A stretch of 64,000 nt of DNA, from positions 620,001-684,000 of the forward strand of contig CAVVAR010000005.1 in NCBI GenBank assembly GCA_963746315.1, read 5' to 3'. This DNA comes from Ga0077555 sp963746315 (GTDB taxonomy: Bacteria; Pseudomonadota; Alphaproteobacteria; Rhizobiales; Hyphomicrobiaceae). Position numbers and translations under genes: made by a program. Positions 43,993-51,521 of the stretch are shown piece by piece. Every line of letters starts with the position of its first letter. The stretch's first letter is position 1. The notes beneath the pieces are model-generated. The model did not search any database, had not been told where the DNA came from, and saw only the letters and a list, made by a program, of their open reading frames with translations.

Positions 43993-44823
43993 ATGACGAC
44001 CTCAACACAATCCACCGCGTCACCGGACTATAGCAGCATCAAGGCCAAGCAGAATGCCGCCTGGGCCTCAGGTGATTATGCCCGCATCGGCACGACACTG
44101 CAGATCGTCGGCGAAGATCTCGCTGAGGCGATGGACGTACGCCCAGGCTCGACCGTGCTCGATGTCGCCGCCGGCAATGGCAATGCCACGCTCGCGTTCG
44201 CCCGGCGCTGGTGCAAAGTAACCTCGTCGGACTATGTGGACTCGCTGCTGGCGCGCGGGAGGGGCCGGGCCGAGGCCGAGTCGCTACCGGTGACGTTCCA
44301 AGTGGCCGACGCGGAGCAGCTTCCGTTCGCCGACGATCAGTTCGACGCGGTGGTCTCGACATTCGGTGTGATGTTCACGCCGAACCAAGCCAAGGCCGCG
44401 AGCGAGCTGATGCGGGTTTGTCGGCCGGGAGGGCAGATCGGGCTCGCCAATTGGACACCGGAGGGCTTCATCGGACAGGTATTCAAGACCTTAGGCCGCC
44501 ACATTGCGCCGCCAGCGGGCGTGAGCTCGCCGGCACTGTGGGGAACGAAAGGCTGGATCGAGGAGCGGTTCGGCGGCCAGGCGACCTCTATCGCCATGAC
44601 GCCCAAGGACTTCATATTCCGCTATCGCTCGCCGGCCCATTTCATGGACATTTTCCGGACTTACTACGGGCCCGTTCACAAGGCGTTCCTGGCGCTCGAG
44701 CCGGCCGGGCAAGTGGCGCTGGAAAAGGATCTTCTGGCCACGATCGCGAGCTTCGAGACAGCCAAGGACGGGACAATGCGTGTGCCGTCCACCTACCAGG
44801 AGATCGTGATCAGGAAGTCGTGA
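43993..44823 (+). CDS. Class I SAM-dependent methyltransferase
   Basis: 276 residues from ATG 43993 after AAGGAA. SAM motif I is VLDVAAGNGNATLAFA, the post-I acidic strand is SSDYVDSLL, motif II-like DAEQLPFADDQFDAVVSTFGVMF and motif III LMRVCRPGGQIGLANW. The UbiE/COQ5-like layout suggests small-molecule or lipid targets. It is transcribed divergently from the winged-helix/TPR regulator, whose protein may bind the 237-base shared region. Confidence 0.88.
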   Translation: MTTSTQSTASPDYSSIKAKQNAAWASGDYARIGTTLQIVGEDLAEAMDVRPGSTVLDVAAGNGNATLAFARRWCKVTSSDYVDSLLARGRGRAEAESLPVTFQVADAEQLPFADDQFDAVVSTFGVMFTPNQAKAASELMRVCRPGGQIGLANWTPEGFIGQVFKTLGRHIAPPAGVSSPALWGTKGWIEERFGGQATSIAMTPKDFIFRYRSPAHFMDIFRTYYGPVHKAFLALEPAGQVALEKDLLATIASFETAKDGTMRVPSTYQEIVIRKS

Positions 44824-44829
44824 GCCGGC

Positions 44830-44866
44830 GGGCCGGTAGACTCAGGTGCCGAAGGTCTACCGGCCC
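44830..44866. terminator. Perfect 12-bp inverted repeat between convergent genes
   Basis: GGGCCGGTAGAC (44830-44841) and GTCTACCGGCCC (44855-44866) with a 13-base loop, 7 bases after the methyltransferase stop. It would fold strongly in transcripts from either side. No T-run follows. Confidence 0.6.
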
Positions 44867-44919
44867 CGAGCCGTCGCGGATAGGAGAGCCGAGCCCGCAA
44901 TCTCGAGGGGGCGCCCGCG

Positions 44920-45390
44920 TCAGAGCGGGGTTCCCTTACCGTTCGGCCCCGAGCTGGGGCTGTCGAACTCCTTCAGCTTGTCCCGGAATTTCTTGAACAT
45001 TCGCTCGAGGTAGCTCAGCGCCTTGTCGACGTCCTCCTCGCTCGGCAGCTCGAGCCTGGGTTTCGGACTGGCGGGGCCGCCGTCGAGGCCGAGCATCTCC
45101 TCCAGGCGCTTGATCTCGGCCTTGAGCTCTTTATTCTCTTCCGCGAGGCGTGCAATCTCTGATTGCAGATCCCGGTCGTCCTTTACTGGTTTGCATTCGA
45201 AGGACGCGCCCGCGCCCGCCCGCGCGCAGAGAGACACATCGCCGGTTACGGTATCGAGGCGCAGGAAGCCCCCATCTGCCGGCTGCATCGTGAAGCGACC
45301 CGGCTTCTCCTCACCGCTGGGAGCAGCCGCAATCGCCGCGCTGGCCAATCCCGCCACCAGGGCGCCCGCCAAAACCGTTCGGACACGCAT
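44920..45390 (-). CDS. Exported coiled-coil protein of unknown function
   Basis: 156 residues. A cleavable signal peptide (MRVRTVLAGALVAGLASAAIAAAP) puts it in the periplasm. The middle has a small beta region with two cysteines (VSLCARAGAGASFECKPV) that could pair, then a coiled coil (EIARLAEENKELKAEIKRLEEM), then a second helix. Genes of this type are common in Rhizobiales without assigned role. Its promoter is in the AT-richer gap before the PodJ-like gene. Confidence 0.65.
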   Translation of the reverse strand: MRVRTVLAGALVAGLASAAIAAAPSGEEKPGRFTMQPADGGFLRLDTVTGDVSLCARAGAGASFECKPVKDDRDLQSEIARLAEENKELKAEIKRLEEMLGLDGGPASPKPRLELPSEEDVDKALSYLERMFKKFRDKLKEFDSPSSGPNGKGTPL

Positions 45391-45700
45391 CTCATCCTCC
45401 CAACCGCTCTCGCAGAGCCGCGCCGAGGCTCAGCGGGCCGGTTCAGCTCTCTACCGAGAAAATGTGGCAATCCGGGCACAATGCCAAGCGGGTTGCACAA
45501 CGAGACGATACTTAACCGTTCTTTTACGCGATGCAGACACCGTCATCTTTGACGGCTTTTTCTCGTTCTTAGTCAGAGCCTTGTTAATGCAACTAGCTGG
45601 ACTGTGCGAACATTGGTGAACAACCGGTAGACGCAGGCTTCGAAATTGGACGCCCCAGCAATGCAGACACCTGGGAACGACTTTGCCGGCGAGGACGAAA
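45391..45700. other. Divergent regulatory region before the PodJ-like gene
   Basis: An AT-richer 310-base gap. It holds a plus-strand hairpin followed by a T-tract (see next entry) with no annotated gene before it, and a motif TTAA-N7-TTTA at 45512-45526, close to the TTAA-N7-TTAA of the cell-cycle regulator CtrA, known to act on polarity genes in Caulobacter. The match is imperfect. Confidence 0.45.
45540..45560 (+). terminator. Orphan terminator-like hairpin
   Basis: CCGTCA-TCTT-TGACGG followed by CTTTTT. It has the shape of a rho-independent terminator on the plus strand, but no plus-strand gene precedes it within this gap, so it could end a small RNA or a leader transcript of the downstream gene. 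Confidence 0.55.
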
Positions 45701-48700
45701 ATGGCAGATGCGGAGCGATCGAAGGCCGAAGGAGAAGTGCCTGGCAAGCCCATCAAGCGGCGCGAGGAGCTGGACCAGCTTCTGCAACGCATCGCGGCTC
45801 ACATCGCGGAGGTCGACGCGGTCGACAGCCCGACGAGTGGCGGCCCTACACCGCGGGCGGCGGCTGCAGACAGCGTGGAAACGGCAGAAAGGCAGGGCGA
45901 TGCCCTGGAGGCCGCCGATCCGAAAGTAGAGCCGGACCGCGAGGGGGGCAGCGGGGATCGGTCCCGTTCGGGGGCATCGCTGCGGCGCAAACCATTGAGT
46001 GTCGAGCCGCCGGCCCTGCGCTCGGCTCTGAGTGGCAACAAGCCGGCAAGTGGCGTCTCTGTCTCGCCCTCGCGCCATGGCAACGACCAGGAAACACCCG
46101 AAGCCGATAGCAAGCCCTTGGAAAGTGCTTCGAGGCCAACGGAAGACGAGGCCGACGGCTCGATGGCAATTGAGTTGAGAGAGGCACAGGCAGTCGGCGG
46201 GAATGCCGGGGCCGAGCCGTGGGACGATGTCACGGCCGAGGCGTTGACCCGAACCTACGAGACCGATCTGGCCGTTCCGCCGTTGCGGAGCATGCTCGAG
46301 GCGATGGGTGGTCCCGCTGGCGGATCGCCTGAGCGGCGTGGTAGTGAGCGCCGGCTTGCGCCGGCCGATCGCGCTTTCGATTCCGGGGGAGCTGTCAGTG
46401 CGACAGATGTCGATGTGGCGCAGGCCGGGCTTCTCAATGCAGCTCGTCGCGTCGAGGCCCTGCTCGACCGTCTGGCACCGCGGGAAGCCGTCGATGCGCT
46501 GGGTGCCCGGTTCTCGACGCTCGAGGGCGAGGTCGAACGGGCCGGGGCTCAACTGCAGCGGCTCGATGGCATCGAGACGCGACTTGGGGAGCTGGGACAG
46601 AAGTTGACGGATGAGCAGATCGTCACGCTGTTCGGCTCGCTGGTGCCGACGGCGGAGGATCTTACTCAGTTCGCCGAGGACGCGGCCGGACGCGCTGCCG
46701 AGCGCGTGCTCGAGGCCTACTCGCAGGAGCTCAGCGTACAGGCTGCGCCTCGCGCGCCGACGGATGCTGTCGCCAATGTGGCTTCGGCAAGCCAGATGAA
46801 GGCGCTCAGCGAGCTTCTCGCGGCGTTCATGGACGAGCGTCGCCGTAACGATGTGGGTACGCTGGAGGCGCTGGAGACGCTGCAGCTCGCCATGCAACAC
46901 GTGCTCGACCGGATCGACCGCGTCGAGGATGTGCTGCCGCACGATGACCAGGAGACCGGACAAGGCTCGCGCCACGCCCCAATGGCGAGCATGAGCTACG
47001 AGCCGGCTGCGCTCGCCGCCAAGTCTGACGAGCTGCCGGAGGGTCTCGTCAACCTGACTGCCAATCAAGGCGGCCGTGACCTCCAGGCGCATTCCTATCG
47101 CATGCCGGACGACCGAGCACCGGATCTCGACACGATTCCGGATGCCCGCGGCTACGACGAGCGTTCGACGCTTTCGCCGGAACCTCGGGACCGCCAGACC
47201 GATGCCCTGGCCGCCACTCTCGACATGCCGATCGAGACGGCTCAGCGTCTGCGGGGGCACCAGTCCAGCGCGCCCGTAGCGGTGGATGACCCGGCGCCGG
47301 CGCAGCCAATGACCGATCGGCAGGCCTTCATAGCGATGGCCCGCAAGGCCGCAGAGCGTGCGAAGGCCGAGGCCGAAGGTCCTGCCAAGGGCGAGGCCGG
47401 CAAGCCCGGTAAATCTCGGGTCGCCGGAGATCTGGGTGGCAAGGCCGCGTCCTCCGGCTCCTCGGTCGGGATCATCCGGCCTGGCGTCATCATCATCGCA
47501 GTGGGCGCCATCCTGTTCGCGGGCTACTGGTTTCTGATCGGCCAGAAGAGCGGATTGCCGCGCGTACTCACACCGACCGTGAGCGAGCGGGTCGAGCCGG
47601 CAGCGGTCCAGTCGTCAAACGGTGCGAAGCCGGATTTGGAGAAGGATGAGGCCGCGCCCTCTCCCGCCAATGCGGCGCCAGCGATCGAGGCTCCGGCTCG
47701 CCCGAGCAATACGTCTGATGACACGCCAACGGCCCCGGCGGCCGATCAACAGGAGGCGAGTGCGGCACCGGCGGGCGACGTAACCGGTCCCGGCATGGCC
47801 ATTGCGTTCGGTCCGTCCTCCGCGAACTTCGATGCGGTCATGCAGGCTCGCGAGCGTGCGCGTCTGGCGAACCTGTCGCAACGCACGGCCTTCACGGCGG
47901 CCCGTTCACATGGGATCCCTCATGGTCCCGCTCCGGACGTTGCGAAGGACGTCAGTTCGATCGAGACGGCCTCGGTGGCCTCTGATTCACGTGTTTCGCA
48001 GGAGCCCGCGCAGGCCTCCGCTCCGACAAGCCTGAAGAGCACGACGCAACAACTCATTCTGCCGCCTGCGGCTGCCGGCCCGCTGTCGCTACGTCTCGCG
48101 GCCGCTCAAGGGGACGCCTCGGCTCAGCTCGAGATTGCGACGCGGCTCGCCGAGGGGAAGGGTGTCAAGCAGAGCTTCGCGGAGGCGGCAACCTGGTACG
48201 AGCGGGCGGCGGTGCAGGGGCAGCCGATTGCGCAGTATCGCCTCGCCACGCTCTATGAGCGCGGCATGGGCGTAAAAGCGGATCGCAACCGCGCGCGGAC
48301 GCTCTACGAGCAGGCCGCCGAGCAGGGCAACCTCAAGGCGATGCACAACCTGGCCGTGATCAGCGCCAGCCCGGCATCGGGAAGACCCGACTACGACACC
48401 GCCGCGACGCTCTTCAATCGGGCAGCCGGTCACGGTCTGGCAGACAGCCAGTACAATCTTGGCGTGCTCTATGAGAGCGGGCTCGGAGTGCCAAAGGATC
48501 ATGCCGCTGCATACAAGTGGTACACGCTTGCCGCGCGCGGCGGCGATGCGGACGCGGCGCGGCGCCGTGACTCGCTGATCTCGCGGTTGCCGGCTGAAAC
48601 GCTGCAGGCGATGGATCGCCAGATCGCGGCTTGGCGTCCGGCTCCGGCTGACGAGCAGGCCAACAATGCCCGTGTTGCGGGGAGCAGCTGGAAGCAGCGC

Positions 48701-48721
48701 AAGGCGGCCACGGCCCGTTGA
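45701..48721 (+). CDS. PodJ-like polar localisation protein with Sel1 repeats
   Basis: 1006 residues from ATG 45701 after GAGGA. The N-terminal ~590 residues are cytosolic, acidic and low-complexity with coiled coils (LEALETLQLAMQHVLDRIDRVEDVL), a single membrane helix lies near 595-615 (VIIIAVGAILFAGYWFL), a Pro/Ala-rich periplasmic linker follows, and four Sel1-type helix pairs occupy about 798-950 (AEAATWYERAAVQGQPIAQYRLATLYERGMG). This is the architecture of PodJ, which marks the cell pole in Caulobacter and organises polar kinases and peptidoglycan-related factors. The polar role is inferred from layout only; the cytosolic part has little sequence identity to PodJ. Confidence 0.75.
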   Translation: MADAERSKAEGEVPGKPIKRREELDQLLQRIAAHIAEVDAVDSPTSGGPTPRAAAADSVETAERQGDALEAADPKVEPDREGGSGDRSRSGASLRRKPLSVEPPALRSALSGNKPASGVSVSPSRHGNDQETPEADSKPLESASRPTEDEADGSMAIELREAQAVGGNAGAEPWDDVTAEALTRTYETDLAVPPLRSMLEAMGGPAGGSPERRGSERRLAPADRAFDSGGAVSATDVDVAQAGLLNAARRVEALLDRLAPREAVDALGARFSTLEGEVERAGAQLQRLDGIETRLGELGQKLTDEQIVTLFGSLVPTAEDLTQFAEDAAGRAAERVLEAYSQELSVQAAPRAPTDAVANVASASQMKALSELLAAFMDERRRNDVGTLEALETLQLAMQHVLDRIDRVEDVLPHDDQETGQGSRHAPMASMSYEPAALAAKSDELPEGLVNLTANQGGRDLQAHSYRMPDDRAPDLDTIPDARGYDERSTLSPEPRDRQTDALAATLDMPIETAQRLRGHQSSAPVAVDDPAPAQPMTDRQAFIAMARKAAERAKAEAEGPAKGEAGKPGKSRVAGDLGGKAASSGSSVGIIRPGVIIIAVGAILFAGYWFLIGQKSGLPRVLTPTVSERVEPAAVQSSNGAKPDLEKDEAAPSPANAAPAIEAPARPSNTSDDTPTAPAADQQEASAAPAGDVTGPGMAIAFGPSSANFDAVMQARERARLANLSQRTAFTAARSHGIPHGPAPDVAKDVSSIETASVASDSRVSQEPAQASAPTSLKSTTQQLILPPAAAGPLSLRLAAAQGDASAQLEIATRLAEGKGVKQSFAEAATWYERAAVQGQPIAQYRLATLYERGMGVKADRNRARTLYEQAAEQGNLKAMHNLAVISASPASGRPDYDTAATLFNRAAGHGLADSQYNLGVLYESGLGVPKDHAAAYKWYTLAARGGDADAARRRDSLISRLPAETLQAMDRQIAAWRPAPADEQANNARVAGSSWKQRKAATAR

Positions 48722-48901
48722 GGCATCCAACAGGACCAAATCGAGGCGGGGCGGGCGTGCTCCGCCTCAAGTCGTTTCTTGGCCGACTGGGCAGGCATCG
48801 GAGAATTCACTGTCGCGATGACCGGTCGGACTTGCAAAACGCGGCACTTTGTGTGTCCTTTGCCGATGATCGCGGGGCGATCGTGCGGGGCGGAAGCTGG
48901 C

Positions 48902-49823
48902 ATGCGAGAGAAGCGGAACTGGACGAGGTGCGCGATCAAGCTCGCGTCGATCCTCGTTGCAGTGATCGTGCTCGCAGTGATCCCCGGCAGCAATGCAGAT
49001 GCCCAGCGGCGGCAGCGCATCTCCCCGATACCTGTGCCGGTGCCCCAACGGATCGAGCCCTCTACGCCGCCCGTTGAAGGATCGGCTGCAGGCGAGATGC
49101 CGCGCGAAACAGTGCAAGCGGACGTCTCCACCCGCAATGTTCCCGTCACCTCCAATTTCGCAGGTACCGAGATCGTCGTGTTCGGGGCGGTCGACTATAG
49201 CCGCCAGTCGAGCGCGGAGGCCGGCCTCTACGACGTCGTGATCGTGGTTGTCGGGACGCCGACGCGGCTGACGGTGCGCAAGAAGGGCAAAGTAGCCGGT
49301 ATCTGGTTGAACACCGATGCGATCAGCTTCGAAAGTGTGCCGAGCTACTATGCGATCGCGTCCACACGGCCGCTCGACGAGGTCGCCTCTCCGGAAGTTC
49401 TGAAAGCGACGGGCATCGGTTTTGAATATGTGCCCATGGAGCTTGCGAAGAGCGCAGAAAAACGTACCGCAGCAGAAGTCAGGGCTTTTCGCCAGGCGAT
49501 CGTTGGACTGAAGAACAAGGATCGGCTCTACACGATCAACGAGTATGCGGTGGCGTTCATCGGACGCAGCCTGTTCCGGGCGTCGATCGACGTGCCGGCG
49601 AATGTCGTGGTCGGTCCCTTCGAGACGCGTGTCTACCTGTTTCGCAACGGTGAGCTGCTCAGCAAGTACGATGCGCGAACTCGAGCTGCATCGGCAGGGA
49701 TTCGAGGAGCTGACGTATGGCCTCGCCTTCAGGCGGCCACTGATCTACGGGCTGAGCATCATCATCATTGCGATGAGTGCGGGCCTTCTAGCGGCAGTCG
49801 TATTCAGAGGCGCTGGGCGATAG
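48902..49823 (+). pseudogene. TIGR02186-type membrane protein, frameshifted near the 3' end
   Basis: From ATG 48902 the frame encodes a signal anchor (IKLASILVAVIVLAVIPGSNADA) and a periplasmic beta-rich domain (TEIVVFGAVDYSRQ, YDVVIVVVGTPTRLTVRKKG) up to GELLSKYDA at about 49675. After that the true continuation LHRQGFEELTYGLAFRRPLIYG, with a C-terminal membrane helix, lies in a neighbouring frame; dropping one base in GCGCGA (about 49673-49678) restores the family ending. Members are alphaproteobacterial and usually lie beside a TauE-type sulfite exporter gene, absent here. The function is unknown. Recent decay or a single-base error is possible. Confidence 0.75.
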
Positions 49824-50000
49824 CTCGCTGTCTGCTGCAGGGGCTTTTGCCTTTTGCTGCTGGCGCCGAAAACTGCTCCGGACTATCTTGTCGTTTAGTG
49901 AGCCGGGCGAGATGAAGGGGATTTTTGGATCCGTCGCCTGAATGTTCACTCTGAATGAATCGAGACATTTCTTGATCTGTTTCCATTGAAAGGAGGCGTT

Positions 50001-50765
50001 ATGTCTGCTTTCGTAATATTCTCACACCCTGCCTCGATGGCTCGCGGGGCTCTGGCGGTCGCCACTGTTCTTCTCGTTGGTCTTTCGACTGCAGCAGCCA
50101 ATCCTCTCGCCGATTGTGCGCGGGACGATGACCCCGCGACCTCGCTTGCCGGATGCACCGAAATCATCAAGTCGGCCTGGGCGACAGACGAGCAGCAGAT
50201 CCTGGCATTCAATAACCGCGCCAATGCGCTGAGCGCTCTCGGGCGACATAGCGAGGCGATCGAGGACTATGGCCGCGCGCTCGCCTTCGATCAGCACTAC
50301 GGCAACGCGCTGTTCAACCGAGGCGGAACTCATCTCGAAGTTGGCAATCTCGGGGCGGCGATCGCCGACTTCGACGCCGTCATCAAGCTGGAGCCCAGCC
50401 GATGGGCCGCCTACAACAATCGCGGTCTGGCGAGGCTGAGGACGGGGCTTTACGAGGCCGGGATCGCAGATTTCACCAAGGCTATCGAGATCGAGCCCTC
50501 AGTGGCGTTCCTCTTCAATAACCGCGGCGTGGCGTGGCGAAGGATTGGGGACCGGTCGCGTGCGATCACGGATTTCAGTGCCGCGATCGGGCTCCAGCCT
50601 GGATATGTCGCCGCTCTGAACAGTCGGGGCGAACTGCATCTCGCTGAAGGACGGCCAGCACTGGCGCTCGCCGATTTCAGAGATGCGCTGGCCGTAGATC
50701 CCACACATGCAGCAGCGCGTCGCAATCTGTCGGAACTCGACCAATCCGACGTGGCCGGGCGGTAG
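50001..50765 (+). CDS. Exported tetratricopeptide repeat protein
   Basis: 254 residues from ATG 50001, five bases after AAGGAGG. A signal peptide (ALAVATVLLVGLSTAAANP) precedes a Cys pair (CARDD, GCTEI) and five TPR units, each with the typical N-R-G and Y-A-D-F pattern (FNNRANALSALGRHSEAIEDYGRAL). It is a periplasmic protein-binding scaffold of the kind common in Rhizobiales; no partner can be named. Confidence 0.87.
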   Translation: MSAFVIFSHPASMARGALAVATVLLVGLSTAAANPLADCARDDDPATSLAGCTEIIKSAWATDEQQILAFNNRANALSALGRHSEAIEDYGRALAFDQHYGNALFNRGGTHLEVGNLGAAIADFDAVIKLEPSRWAAYNNRGLARLRTGLYEAGIADFTKAIEIEPSVAFLFNNRGVAWRRIGDRSRAITDFSAAIGLQPGYVAALNSRGELHLAEGRPALALADFRDALAVDPTHAAARRNLSELDQSDVAGR

Positions 50766-50777
50766 CGCGTCTGCGCG

Positions 50778-51503
50778 TCAATCCGGTCCCAGGTTCGCGT
50801 GGGCAACCGGATAGACTCCGTTCTGGCCGAGCACATGGACGTCGAAGCGACTTTCGGTGAACAGCGGGGCGAAAGCTCGATCGAGGACGTTCAGGCCCCC
50901 TGTGAAGGCACCGAAGGCCGGCATGACGAGACGATTGGCGTTGCCAACGAAGCAGGGGCGACGCATGCCAGCACCGCCGAGGACGACGCGTGCCGCCGGA
51001 TGAAGGTGGCCGGCGATCTCGCCTGTAGCGCTTCCTGGCAACGGCTCGTGGCGGAGCACGAGACTACCGAGGTTCAGGCTCGAGGCGACGGCGCCGCCAA
51101 GAACGGCAGAGATTTCCGGGTCGTGGTTGCCGGTGATCCAAACCCACTCGCGGCCGGTCTGCAGGCGCGCGAGCTCGGATAATTCGGTGGCTCCGAGGCG
51201 GCTATCCGCAAAGCGATCGTGCAGGCTGTCGCCGAGAGCAACGACGCGTCGGGGCCGATAGCGTGTCAGCACGGCGGCGAGCCGGTGCAACGTCTCACGG
51301 GTATCATAGGGGGGCAGCATGATGCCGCGGACGGCGAAGGCCGAGCCCTTCTCGAGGTGCAAATCGGCGACGATGAGCGTGCTTTCGCCGGGTACGAAGA
51401 GGGCGCCGGAACGATCGGCCACTACCTCGATGCCGCCGACCTGCATGGCGCTGACCTCGAACGAGCTGGACGGAGTGCGCGCTCCTCCGGCGGTTGCCCT
51501 CAT
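50778..51503 (-). CDS. pdeM: DNA-ligase-associated metallophosphoesterase (PdeM)
   Basis: 241 residues. It carries the calcineurin fold with VADLHLEKGSAFA, VVALGDSLHDRF, GNHDPEI, RHEPLP, and IAGHLHPAA, and the PPYDTRETLHRL stretch typical of PdeM. PdeM is a 3'-end-processing phosphoesterase encoded with an ATP-dependent ligase, a DEXH helicase and an exonuclease in a DNA-repair cluster. Here only the helicase gene is present, 18 bases upstream, so the pair is probably cotranscribed. Confidence 0.92.
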   Translation of the reverse strand: MRATAGGARTPSSSFEVSAMQVGGIEVVADRSGALFVPGESTLIVADLHLEKGSAFAVRGIMLPPYDTRETLHRLAAVLTRYRPRRVVALGDSLHDRFADSRLGATELSELARLQTGREWVWITGNHDPEISAVLGGAVASSLNLGSLVLRHEPLPGSATGEIAGHLHPAARVVLGGAGMRRPCFVGNANRLVMPAFGAFTGGLNVLDRAFAPLFTESRFDVHVLGQNGVYPVAHANLGPD

Positions 51504-51521
51504 CTCATCCCCCCAACGTCC

